Of a DNA stretch of 64,000 nucleotides, positions 43,560 through 52,978 are shown piece by piece (position 1 is the stretch's first letter; each line of letters opens with the position of its first letter). Made by a program: the position numbers and the translations under genes. The stretch lies in the NCBI GenBank assembly GCA_963667855.2, contig CAXXKI010000033.1, forward strand, positions 124,001 through 188,000. Direction: 5' to 3'. The notes below the pieces were generated by a model. It worked only from the letters and a program-made list of their open reading frames with translations, had not been told where the DNA came from and did no database searches. The DNA comes from G963667855 sp963667855 (GTDB taxonomy: Bacteria; Planctomycetota; Phycisphaerae; UBA1845).

Positions 43560-46357
43560 TTACGGCGCGGTGAAATAGTATTGGAAGGCTGCGAAATCCT
43601 GTAAATCAACATCCAGGTCACCGTCAGCGTCCATTTTCCATTTAAGGCAGTCGTGGTTGCCGGGGAATTTATATCCTGGTCCAGCCAGGCAGTATCTGAA
43701 CGCGTAGAAGTCTAAGAGATCCACAACACCATCTTTGTTGTAGTCGAAAGGTGGTGGTGGTGGTGGATTGAGTTCAAAGAAGTTCAGGATTCTGGACATT
43801 ATTTGCTGGCGTACGGTTACATCAGTTATGGCTTCAAAGGGGAAACCGAAATTCACGACTTTAAATACCTTGTCGAATACAATGCCGGCCGATCCGCCGA
43901 TTCCCCCGTTGTAGTTAAGGGCAGTTACGGCCGTGTCTTCTGGAATTATTACGTCAGGATAAAGCAACATCGAAAATCTGAGTACCATCATCAAATGAAA
44001 ACACTCCCAGTCCATCAAATATTGAACCAGAAGTCGTGGATACGGAGTATGTTCCGGCGTCATCGGAAGAAAAATCGGCTTTGAGGTAATTATTGTAGAA
44101 GCTTGTTCCGGCTGCCTGGTCATCCAGTTCCCAGGCGATTTCTGAACCGGAAACGAAGATCTGGCCAGCGTGGTCTTCCAGGAAACTCTGTATCAGATAT
44201 TGTTCGGTTACATCAAATGTCTTGTCTGTGGTGGATTCTCTGCCACTTTGCCAGATTACCATGGGGTAGTCAGGAAGAAGAACAGATTCATCGATTACGG
44301 CTTCGTTAGAAGAGAAATCGAAAGGTAGATTCGCGGCTTCGATTGAGTCAGCGAAGATGCGGATGTAGCCATAGTGGTTCATCAACTCAAGCCGTTCACG
44401 CAGCATGTTGTTGGTACTGTTGGGATCATCCTCTACACACATCACGCCTCTATCCAGACGGTCGTAACCGTTAACAACCAGGATTGGGGCTAAGCCATTA
44501 CTGGCGACCATCGCGCCTCCGGTTATCGAGGGGAATGACTGTCCCCCCTGATTAGTGGCGATGATTCGGAAATAGTGAATGGAATCGGTATCCAAACTGG
44601 TGAAATCCATGTAAGTGTTAGTGGTGGTTACTCCATCATCGAAACCGAACCCATCCGAACTGTGACATACTAGATAGCCTGTAGCAGGATCGCCGTGAAA
44701 TCCGTTTCCGCTATCTGCCAGTGGGGCCTGCCATTGCACTCTCAGGGTATTGTTGCCCTGGTTACGTACTGAAAGGTGAGTTGGCGGCTCGGGGAGTTTG
44801 GTGTTGAAAGCAATAGGGGTAGCCGACGGACCATCATGGTTGTAATACCACCAATCGACGATGCCCTGGTAAATACCTCTGGCGACAATATCGCGGAAGC
44901 GTGGATCGGTAATCGCCCTCGCGTCCAGCTCGTTGTCGTGGTAAGCGACTTCCAACAGGCATGACGGCATTTCATCATTGTTGCTGGGATTGAGTTCTCC
45001 GAACCACGCCGAGTATTTTCGGCCGTCAGTCCAGTTGGGATCCCATTCCGCACGAATGTCCGCAACAACATGGTCAAGAATTCGTTCGCCGAGCGTGTCG
45101 CTGCCGGCTACGGGCGTTCTGTAGTCCCAGGAACCGGGTATACCGGGGCCGTCCGGGCCATAAACATAGAGATGTGTTCCGCGTCCATTGCCGTTGTAAG
45201 CGTTCGTGTGCCAGGAGAAGTAGAGAGAATCTTCCCAGCTTTCGCTTTCCCAGGCAGCGTATTGTGGCATAGCCCAGACAAACCCGTCATATACATCCGG
45301 TTGTCCCATGAATTCGGCGAAGTACCTGCCAGATTCCTCCCAGCGAGGTTTACCGCTGACTCCGCCGCCTGCGTCGAAATCGCCCATGCCTCCTCCGAAG
45401 CGAACAGCGTCGGCGATTACGTATTTCGTGGTATCAGACCCCTGGTTGGAAATTTCCAAAGAGCCTTTAACGCTATCGGTTCCCGCGTTGAAATAATACC
45501 TGCCCAGGAATCTCCAGGTGTTGCCGTCCTGCTGCATATTGATTATATGCGGTGAAGTTCCGCCGGTAATGGTTTTACCCTTATCCGTGCGTCAGTAGAG
45601 CGGTTGGATCCTGCCGGCGTCCAGATGTAAACACAATAGTAACCGGACTCAGGGATATTGGGAGTGTATGTGGCAACTGCCGTTTCTGTGGAGCTGACCG
45701 GGTTGGACTGGTAGTCGTCTCCCTGCCAGTTGCCTGCCCAGGTGCCGTGTGCCCAGGTGCCGGTAGTGGAAAAGCTTGGGCTCGAATCCTGGTTGTCAAT
45801 GATTAACGCATATTCGTGTTCATATCTCTTTCGCGGCAGGGCCAGACGTTAGCGCCCCGCGTTATGAAGGTATTGTATCAGGTGATTAAGGACCGCTTCG
45901 CCGTTGCTGTGGTCTTCAATAATCCCCCAGGTGTTGCCGCGTTGGGTTTCCCCACACGTAAGCCCCCTGGCTGTCATTATACCTGTATACCCAACCGTGT
46001 CCCGGGCTGAGGAATACGGTTTTGCCGGTTAATGCTCCCACCGGTTTGCCCGGGTTGATCGTGGGAAGTCCGCCGGATCGGGAATATACCGGTTCGGGTT
46101 TGTCCATTGATTTACCGGTGACCTTTCCCGCGGCAACCAATGGGCTGGATTTCTCTCGATTACCTTCAGGCCTGCCACCTTTCATGTCGTTCATTTCTGG
46201 GATGGTGTTTGCACTTTCGGATTCGATCAGGCAGCTTGCCTGTTCGGTTTTGGTTGCTGCTGATTGTGCCAGCACTTGGTGAGTATTGGCACATAGGGAT
46301 ACCCGAAATAAACGAGACAATGGCCAACGTTAAAATTCGATTGTTGTTTTTAGGCAT
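43560..46357 (-). pseudogene. N-acetylmuramoyl-L-alanine amidase with golvesin-like and dockerin-like modules, several frame changes
   Basis: The intended protein (about 930 aa) starts at 46357 with signal MPKNNNRILTLAIVSFISGI. It continues in 45916-46320 (KTVFLSPGHGWVYRYNDS, start of an Amidase_3 fold), a piece near 45560-45800 holding a golvesin/Xly-like beta domain, the large piece 43954-45537 and the tail 43560-43985. The large piece contains SWHTNAYNG and LLEVAYHDNELDARA (Zn-ligand and catalytic regions of Amidase_3), then an FN3-like region. The golvesin-like domain is inserted between the first Zn motif and the rest of the amidase. The tail ends with an EF-hand pair, DYNKDGVVDLLDF and DADGDLDVDLQDFAAFQ. 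It should cut peptide stems from peptidoglycan outside the cell. At least four frame changes are needed. Confidence 0.75.
43954..45537 (-). CDS. largest intact piece of the amidase gene
   Basis: This is 527 codons in one frame within the amidase locus. It starts inside the golvesin-like domain (DGNTWRFLGRYYFNAG), includes most of the amidase catalytic domain and the FN3-like domain (PEPPTHLSVRNQGNNTLRVQ) and ends just before the dockerin-like tail. It has no start signal of its own and should be read together with the flanking pieces. Confidence 0.6.
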   Translation of the reverse strand: MQQDGNTWRFLGRYYFNAGTDSVKGSLEISNQGSDTTKYVIADAVRFGGGMGDFDAGGGVSGKPRWEESGRYFAEFMGQPDVYDGFVWAMPQYAAWESESWEDSLYFSWHTNAYNGNGRGTHLYVYGPDGPGIPGSWDYRTPVAGSDTLGERILDHVVADIRAEWDPNWTDGRKYSAWFGELNPSNNDEMPSCLLEVAYHDNELDARAITDPRFRDIVARGIYQGIVDWWYYNHDGPSATPIAFNTKLPEPPTHLSVRNQGNNTLRVQWQAPLADSGNGFHGDPATGYLVCHSSDGFGFDDGVTTTNTYMDFTSLDTDSIHYFRIIATNQGGQSFPSITGGAMVASNGLAPILVVNGYDRLDRGVMCVEDDPNSTNNMLRERLELMNHYGYIRIFADSIEAANLPFDFSSNEAVIDESVLLPDYPMVIWQSGRESTTDKTFDVTEQYLIQSFLEDHAGQIFVSGSEIAWELDDQAAGTSFYNNYLKADFSSDDAGTYSVSTTSGSIFDGLGVFSFDDGTQIFDVALS

Positions 46358-46939
46358 GATTTTGTACTTCCCCCAGGAGAGGCCTTTAAGGCCGGTAACC
46401 CCGCAAATTAAAAAAACGAATTCGCAGCAATTAATATTACCAGAAAAACCGCCTTCAGGGAAGGAAAAAAGTGTTTCGAAATCCGCTTAAGCAGGCCGTT
46501 AGCATCCGAATACCTGCTTTCTTGTATCAGGTCATGCTTATTGAATCCCCTTGGAATGAAACGATTAAGATTGTATCGCATTAATCAGATTAAGCATATT
46601 AGGGTATTGTTCGTTTCTTGTTTTGCTGCGATGAGCATGGTCAAATCGTACGTGCGGGGGATCGTAATATCCTTGTTAAGCAAAGGTTTTATTGGTTATT
46701 CGGCCTTGTTCACCGTCAGTTAACGAGCGATAGTTTTACATGGCGGGCCTATAAGTTTTGGCCCGATATGTGTTTTTTGTTACATAATGAAACAGCAGAT
46801 CATAAACTTTCGCCACTACTTTCCGACACTCGTTTGCAAAGAGAAGCATATCTACAGAAAACCGATAAACGAGTAAGTGTGTAACCAGGGTAGGTGTTCG
46901 TCTTTTACTTGTTCTATTCGGCTGGCAAGAGAGTCGGAT
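46358..46939. other. divergent intergenic region
   Basis: About 580 bp between the amidase start (reverse strand) and the receiver/HD-GYP gene (forward strand). Short ORFs here match nothing recognisable and lack good start signals. It probably contains both promoters. Confidence 0.4.
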
Positions 46940-48103
46940 ATGTCTGATTTGAAACGAACTAAAATACTGATCATCGATGATGAACCGCTTATTCTGCAAA
47001 GCGTGTCGTGTTACTTCGATGACCTGGGGTATGAGGTTCTGCGGGCAGAAAATGGGCAGGAGGGACTGGAAATATTCCTTTCCGTACTGCCAGATGTTGT
47101 AATTACCGATCTCCGGATGCCGGGGGTGAGCGGGTTCGATGTGGTGACTGCGCTTTCTAAAGATTATCCCAATACTCCTGTTTTAGTTGTATCGGGTACG
47201 GGATCCTTACCTGACGCGATGGAGGCAGTTCGGGCGGGAGCCTGGGATTTCGTTACGAAACCCATTACAGATCTTGTGATTCTGGAACACGCGGTTGAAA
47301 AGGCCATGGACCGAGCCCGCCTGCTGAGAGACAACCAGCGTTATCAGGGGGCGGCTGGAGGCGGAGGTTATATCCCGTACGGCTGAACTTATTGCCGCTA
47401 ATGAAGAATTGGCCAGGACAAGGCTTCAAATCGTACGCAGGCTTGGCCGAGCCAGCGAATATAAAGACAGTGAAACAGGTAAACACGTCATACGAGTCAG
47501 TTATTACAGTAAAATTCTGGGCAGAAGGACTTGGTCTTGATACGGAAACTGTAAACCTCATTTTCGAGAGCAGTCTGGTTCATGACATAGGGAAAATAGG
47601 AATACCGGACAGTATACTCCAAAAGGGAGGAGATCTCAGTGAGCGGGAATGGGCTGTCATGAAGAAGCATTGCGTAATGGGAGCGGATATGCTTTTGCCG
47701 GCCAGAGCGAAAAAAGCGGCAACGAAGAAGAAAACGCCATTTCATCGCGAGTTGGAGGGAGGATGAGTATGACAGCCCGCTGCTGCAGATGGCTGCCGAT
47801 ATTGGTAAATATCATCACGAAAGGTGGGACGGCGGGGGGTACCCTGAAGGTTTGCATGGAGAAGAAATTCCGCTTTCGGCCAGAATCGTTGCCGTTGCTG
47901 ATACGTATGATGCTTTGGGAAACTGGCGGCCTTACAAGCCCGCGTTCCCACAAAAAGAGTGCGAAAGGCTGTTGAGGCAGGCGTCGGGAACGCAGCTGGA
48001 TCCGAGCGTTGTAGATGTGTTTTTCTGTTCCATTGAAAGAATACTGGCGGTGAAACGGGAGTGGGCGGAACACGCGGATCCCGAGTATGAAGGCGAAGCA
48101 TAG
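46940..48103 (+). pseudogene. response regulator with HD-GYP output domain, several frame changes
   Basis: The intended protein (about 385 aa) starts at the ATG at 46940. The receiver domain is intact in the first frame: acidic pocket IDDEP, phospho-acceptor in VVITDLRMPG, the T/S switch at VVSGTGS and the Lys in FVTKPI. After 47360 the frame changes and gives LEAEVISRTAELIAANEEL and ETGKHVIRVSYYS. It changes again to SSLVHDIGKIGIPDSILQKG (the HD motif) and once more to HHERWDGGGYPEGLHGEEIP (the GYP motif) and IVAVADTYDAL. HD-GYP domains hydrolyse cyclic di-GMP, so this would be an RpfG-like c-di-GMP phosphodiesterase under two-component control. The next gene has a nearly duplicate receiver domain. 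Confidence 0.75.
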
Positions 48104-48191
48104 AAGTGGTTTTTAGCAATGAACAGGTAACAACGATTGGGTGAGGTTATCGTCGGTTTGGTTTGGTTAATTTTGCGAGCGAATTGGATAA

Positions 48192-50592
48192 ATGTTGGCT
48201 GAATCGCATAGAACAATACTTACCGTTGAGGACGAACTGCGGATCAGAGAGAGCATCGTCGCGTACTTTGAGGATTTGGGGTACAACGTTCTCGAAGCAA
48301 CTGACGGGGCGGACGGGCTTGCGAAATTTCGCGAGAATAAGCCGGACATATTGCTGACCGATTTACGTATGCCGGTTATGAACGGCTTGGAACTCATTAA
48401 TGAGCTTAGAGACGATTTCCCGGACACACCAATAATAGTTGTTTCTGGTACCGGGTCGATTGGCGATGCTATTGAAGCCATGCGTGCGGGAGCGTGGGAT
48501 TACGTGACCAAGCCCATCGAGGATATGGCGCTGTTGGGGCACGTCGTGGATCAGGTTCTGGACCGGGCAAGGCTTATAGAAGAAAACCGCAGATATCAGG
48601 AACATTTGGAGGAACAGGTAAAGGAACGTACACATGATTTGAGGGGAGGCCAACAAGGCTCTTGCTGAAGAGATTGAGGAGCGGAAGCGTGCGGAGCAGG
48701 CCCGGCTGGTGCAATTGCGGTTTCTCGAAGATATGGAAAAAATCGACCGGGCTATCAGGGAGAGCGAAACTCTGAAGGATATGGTGTTTAACGTATTGGA
48801 CGTTGCACGCTCGGTTTTTAAATGTGGTAAAGCATGGTTACTGAATCCTTGTGATCCGGCTAAGGAGCAGTATCGTTTCTCGGCGAATCCAGGAGAGGCG
48901 TCAGTCATAACCTGTTCTGTAAGTGACAAAATGAGCCAGGTTTATGGCGGATGCATTGAAGGCTGAAGGAATTTATTTCGAATCCTTTACGGGAAAAGTC
49001 GACGATTGCGCTGTTTTTGGCTGCTGTGAGTCTCATTCTCTAATGGCGATCGTGATACAACCACGAGCTTCTGAGCCCTGGTTAATGGGGTTGCAGGATT
49101 ATCCATGCGACAGGGAGTGGGCGCAGGATGAACGGCGTTTGTTTACTGAGATTGGCCATCGCATGGCCGAAGCACTTAGTGCGTTTATTTTCCTCAGGGA
49201 TTTACATAAAAGCGAAAAACGGTTCAAGGATTTAGTTGGGAATATTCCTGGTGTCGTTTTCAGATGCGGTAATGATCTTAATTGGTCGATGCTATATATC
49301 AGTGATTATGTGGAAACTATTACTGGATATCCTCCATCAGGTTTCATTGATAACTGTACCAGAGCTTACAGCAGCATCATTGCCGATGAAGACCGCAATA
49401 CGGTCGGCGAAACTATACGCGGCGCCATTAAAAAAGGTGAGCCGTATGGAATAGAATATCGCATACACGACTCTGAGAACCAGATGCACTGGGTTTACGA
49501 GAAGGGGCAGGGGGCTATAGGTAAAGATGGAAAATTGAAATACGTCGATGGTATACTGTTTGATATTACCGATCTTAAAAAAAGCCGCCGAGGAGTTGGA
49601 TAATTATCGAAATAACCTTGAGGATATTATACAAGCGCGAACATTGGAATTGGAGAAAATCCACGAGGAACTGCTCGAGGTATCTCATCGGGCTGGAATG
49701 TCGGAAATCGCTACTGGAGTACTGCACAATGTCGGTAATGTTCTTAACAGTGTAAATGTATCCGCGACCATAATCGATGATCGGTTGCGGGAATCCAAAG
49801 TGGATAAGTTGATTCAGGCTATGGACCTTGTCCAGGAGAATGCCGAGGATCTGGCGTATTTCGTTACCGAGCATCCTCAAGGCAAGCATCTGGTGGCATT
49901 CCTCAGCGAACTGGGAAAGCAGTTGATTGTTGAAAGAGAGGGGATATCAGACGAACTGCGATCACTGATTAAAAACATCGAACACGTCAAGAAAGTAATC
50001 AACACGCAGCAATCATACGCCAGATCCTCGGGGGCGACGGAACTGGTTTCTTCTCTTGCCGCTTTGCTGGACGACGCAATACAGATTAATACGGCTTCAT
50101 TCCAGCGTCATCACATCAATGTTGTCAGGGATTATGGAGACGTGCCCCCGGCGGTTGTCGATAAGCATAAAATCGTGCAGATTCTGGTGAATCTGGTGGG
50201 CAACGCTAAAAACGCTCTCCTCACGTCGGAAGTTGAAAACCCACAGTTAACTTTGCGTTTGAACATGGCCGGGGGAAAACTCTATTCGAATCGAAGTTAT
50301 TGACAATGGCATAGGTATCGCTCAGGAAAACCTGGTTCGCATTTTTTCCCACGGTTTCACCACTAAGAAAGGTGGTCATGGTTTCGGTTTGCACAGCAGT
50401 GCCTGTGCCGCGAAGGAAATGGGGGGAACTTTGGCGGCCCATAGCGATGGGCCGGGAAAAGGGGCCGCATTTGTCCTGGAGTTTCCCTACGTACCTGTCC
50501 ACCAAGAGGCCCTCCGACTCAAAAGCTCGCGATGCGATTACCGCAAAGTGAACGCGCTAATTTTCTTCATGCCGAGCACTTCGGTTGCCTGA
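48192..50592 (+). pseudogene. hybrid receiver-PAS-histidine kinase, about four frame changes
   Basis: The intended protein (about 800 aa) has, in order, a receiver domain (VEDEL, ILLTDLRMP, VVSGTGS, YVTKPI) and a coiled linker. A GAF-like region follows (48709-49200, RAIRESETLKDMVFNVLDVA), then a PAS domain (IPGVVFRCGNDLNWSMLYIS, PAS-typical YGIEYRIHD) and a coiled coil. The kinase part has an H-box-like GMSEIATGVLHNVGNVLNSV, an N box IVQILVNLVGNAKNAL and the ATP lid IDNGIGIAQENL...GFGLHSSACAAKEMGG. The HNVGN phospho-acceptor motif belongs to the HPK4-like group. Frame changes fall near 48650, 48950, 49585 (beside an A7 run) and 50275 (beside G5 and A4). It sits directly after the HD-GYP regulator, likely as its partner. 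Confidence 0.7.
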
Positions 50593-50654
50593 ACATCTGA
50601 TATCGTATAGAAACCGTCCCCGTGTCAAATACCATGATGTGATGGTCAAGGAAG

Positions 50655-51651
50655 ATGAGTACCATAAGCATTGGAAAAGTAAACCTTAAGCATCCGTTTG
50701 TTCAGGCTTCACTCAGTGGCTACAGCGATTTATCCATGCGTCGCATTGCCCGGATGCATGGAGCCCACTATACGCTGACCGAAGTGATGCTGCCATCATC
50801 GGTGGCTTATGCGAGTTCCATGGCAGAAGAAGGTCTTGGAGGTTGCGGATGACGATCATCCTGTAGGGGCTCAGTTGATGGGGACGGAGCCGGGAGAGTT
50901 TGCGCACGTAGCAGGCATGTTGGCCGATGCCGGATACGACGCTATTGATCTGAATTTCGCCTGTCCTGTAGATAAGGTGACCAAAAAGAAAAGGGGGGGC
51001 TATCTCCTCGATACACCTGAACAAACGCTGCAGATTATTCGGGAAACGATAGACGGCGTGGGCGGCAAGGCACCGGTTACGGTTAAGCTGCGGATGGGAT
51101 TGGATGATTCCGAGGAAAGTCGGCGTAAATTTTTCAAGATAGTCGATGGCGTTTTGGAGCACGGAGTATCCGCTATTACGATCCACGGTAGAACTGTTCA
51201 GCAGAAATACCGTGGTGCAAGTAATTGGGATATTGTAAAGACCGTCAAGAAGATCGCGGGTGCAGTTTCTGTATTCGGCAGCGGCGATCTGTTCACTGCC
51301 GCCGATTGCCTGAAGATGCTTGAGATTACCGGAGTTGACGGAGTCAGTATTGCTCGGGGAGCTATTGGTAATCCGTGGATCTTTAAAACTTGTATTGCCC
51401 TTAGTGGTGGGGAGATTGAGCCTGAATTACCGTCAGTGATCGAGCAGGGGAATGTGCTTCGCGCACACTTTCATGAAACTGTCCGCTATTATGGCTACGA
51501 AAAAGCTGGTATGATCATGAAAAAGACGGCGATCATGTACTCCAGGTATCATCCCGATCGAAAAGAGGTTAGAAACGCGTTCAACTATGCTAATACCACT
51601 GAAGCGTTTCTGGACGCTGTAAATAGATGGTATCCGCTTGAACCGGCTTGA
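50655..51651 (+). CDS. dusB: tRNA-dihydrouridine synthase (one frame change)
   Basis: About 330 aa encoded by two overlapping frames: 50655-50852 (start ATG after AAGGAAG) and the frame of 50809-51651. The switch lies near 50825-50850, where one extra base explains it. Together they give the Dus layout: VQASLSGYSDLSMRRIARMHGA, LTEVML, GAQLMGTEPGEFAHVA and DLNFACPVDKVTKKKRGGYLL, which contains the catalytic Cys and the substrate-binding Asn. PVTVKLRMG, ITIHGRTVQQKYRGASNW and GVSIARGAIGNPWIF (FMN-phosphate site) follow. Dus enzymes reduce uridines in tRNA D-loops with FMN and NADPH. The assignment to DusB is by overall pattern; the family call is firm. Confidence 0.85.
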
Positions 51652-51730
51652 AGCATGGTGACAATGCGAGTTAATTATCCCGACGGAAGATGCGGGTAAG
51701 GGGGACCTTGTAATAAGCGGTAGAAAACAA

Positions 51731-52720
51731 ATGGATACTACACCAATTTCGCCAGGTGACCATTCATTGACGTTCGTAAGTAGCGATGATCAGAGTGTTC
51801 AACCGTACAGGCTTTTTATACCTTCGCAATCGATTGACGTTGAGTCGCCTCTGGTGGTTGTGCTTCATGGTCGCGGCGTGGATCACAATGCCTGGATGGA
51901 TTTAACTCCCATTAAGGATTTCGCGCAACAGTACAACTGCGTAATCGCAGCCCCTTATGCTCGTGGGGATGAGTACTACATCGATGCGGCCGAACAGGAT
52001 GTACTTGATGTTATAGAAGAGGTGAAACTACAGGTCCGAGTGGACACCGAACGGATTTACCTGACCGGACATTCCATGGGAGGATGGGGGGCGTGGCGTA
52101 TAGCCCTTCGAAATCCGGATATCTTTGCTGCCATATGTCCTATGTCTGGAATGGCCCCCCACGATCTGCTGCCCAACGCCTTGCACCTGGCACCATTTGT
52201 CATTCATGACGCACTTGATGACGTGATCCCTGTTGATGAATCTCGCAGGTCCGTTCAAAGGCTGACGCAATTGGGAATATCAGTAAGGTATAGAGAAGAG
52301 CATGAATACGGCCACGAGAGCAGATTGATTGGAGATAATCTCGGACGCGTTCTGGAATGGTTTAACGGACATAAGAGAGTAGTGAATCCCCGTCGGGTTA
52401 ACCTGGTGGTTTTACCGGAAAAACCCGGAAAGGCTTATTGGCTGGAAGTTTTGAGGGCTGCTACTAGGGCATTGCCCGGCAGTCTGTATGCGAATCTTGC
52501 CGCTAACGGTACCCTTTACGTGACCGCTGCAAGGGTCGATAGCTTCGCGGTGAATCTAGATTGCGTAGCTGGAGACAATAATACGTCGCTAACAGTATGC
52601 GTTAACGGTGAAGAATTACGCGTGGATACAGACCAATACGTAGGACAACCCGGAGTAATAGCTGTTTTTAACACAGGTGAACCCGATCAGGATTGGAGCT
52701 GTGAATTTCGGGTGAATTGA
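51731..52720 (+). CDS. alpha/beta-hydrolase, esterase-like
   Basis: This 329-aa protein has no signal peptide. The first 210 residues form an alpha/beta-hydrolase domain: oxyanion segment VVLHGRG, nucleophile elbow GHSMGG, a candidate acid in HDALDDVIPVD and a candidate His in EEHEYGHES. This is the layout of esterase/PHB-depolymerase-like proteins (peptidase S9/dienelactone-type relatives). The C-terminal 110 residues are a separate beta-rich module, often seen as an accessory domain in planctomycete esterases. Substrate is unknown. The gene lies alone between dusB and the GHL10 gene. Confidence 0.8.
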   Translation: MDTTPISPGDHSLTFVSSDDQSVQPYRLFIPSQSIDVESPLVVVLHGRGVDHNAWMDLTPIKDFAQQYNCVIAAPYARGDEYYIDAAEQDVLDVIEEVKLQVRVDTERIYLTGHSMGGWGAWRIALRNPDIFAAICPMSGMAPHDLLPNALHLAPFVIHDALDDVIPVDESRRSVQRLTQLGISVRYREEHEYGHESRLIGDNLGRVLEWFNGHKRVVNPRRVNLVVLPEKPGKAYWLEVLRAATRALPGSLYANLAANGTLYVTAARVDSFAVNLDCVAGDNNTSLTVCVNGEELRVDTDQYVGQPGVIAVFNTGEPDQDWSCEFRVN

Positions 52721-52870
52721 TCGCGTTTCTTGGTGTCGTCGAAGGGGGCCAGTTCGTTGTTCTGAGGAAATAATTCACGTCAACGGTTTGCGTACGCCTG
52801 AGACAAGGGGAGCACAACGACTTTACGTCCGATAAAACGACGAAACTAATTCTTTAGCATTCGTCGTTGA

Positions 52871-52882
52871 TATTGCTATAAT
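52871..52882 (+). promoter_or_regulatory. candidate extended -10 promoter of the GHL10 gene
   Basis: TATTGCTATAAT contains a TG one base before a perfect TATAAT (52877-52882), an extended -10 arrangement. A weak TTTAGC lies 18 bp upstream. The gene start is about 100 bp downstream. Activity is inferred. Confidence 0.35.
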
Positions 52883-52978
52883 AAGTACCTGCATAATGGG
52901 GTAATCTGCCTCAATGAGGGGGGCTTTGACTGCCCTTATCGATTTACGATAGCAATCTTTGTGGGGGGTAAATATTTA

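Noticed and set aside
48640..50300. Homopolymer indels in the kinase as phase-variation switches
   Set aside because: Similar breaks occur across unrelated housekeeping genes nearby, so a shared technical cause is more likely.
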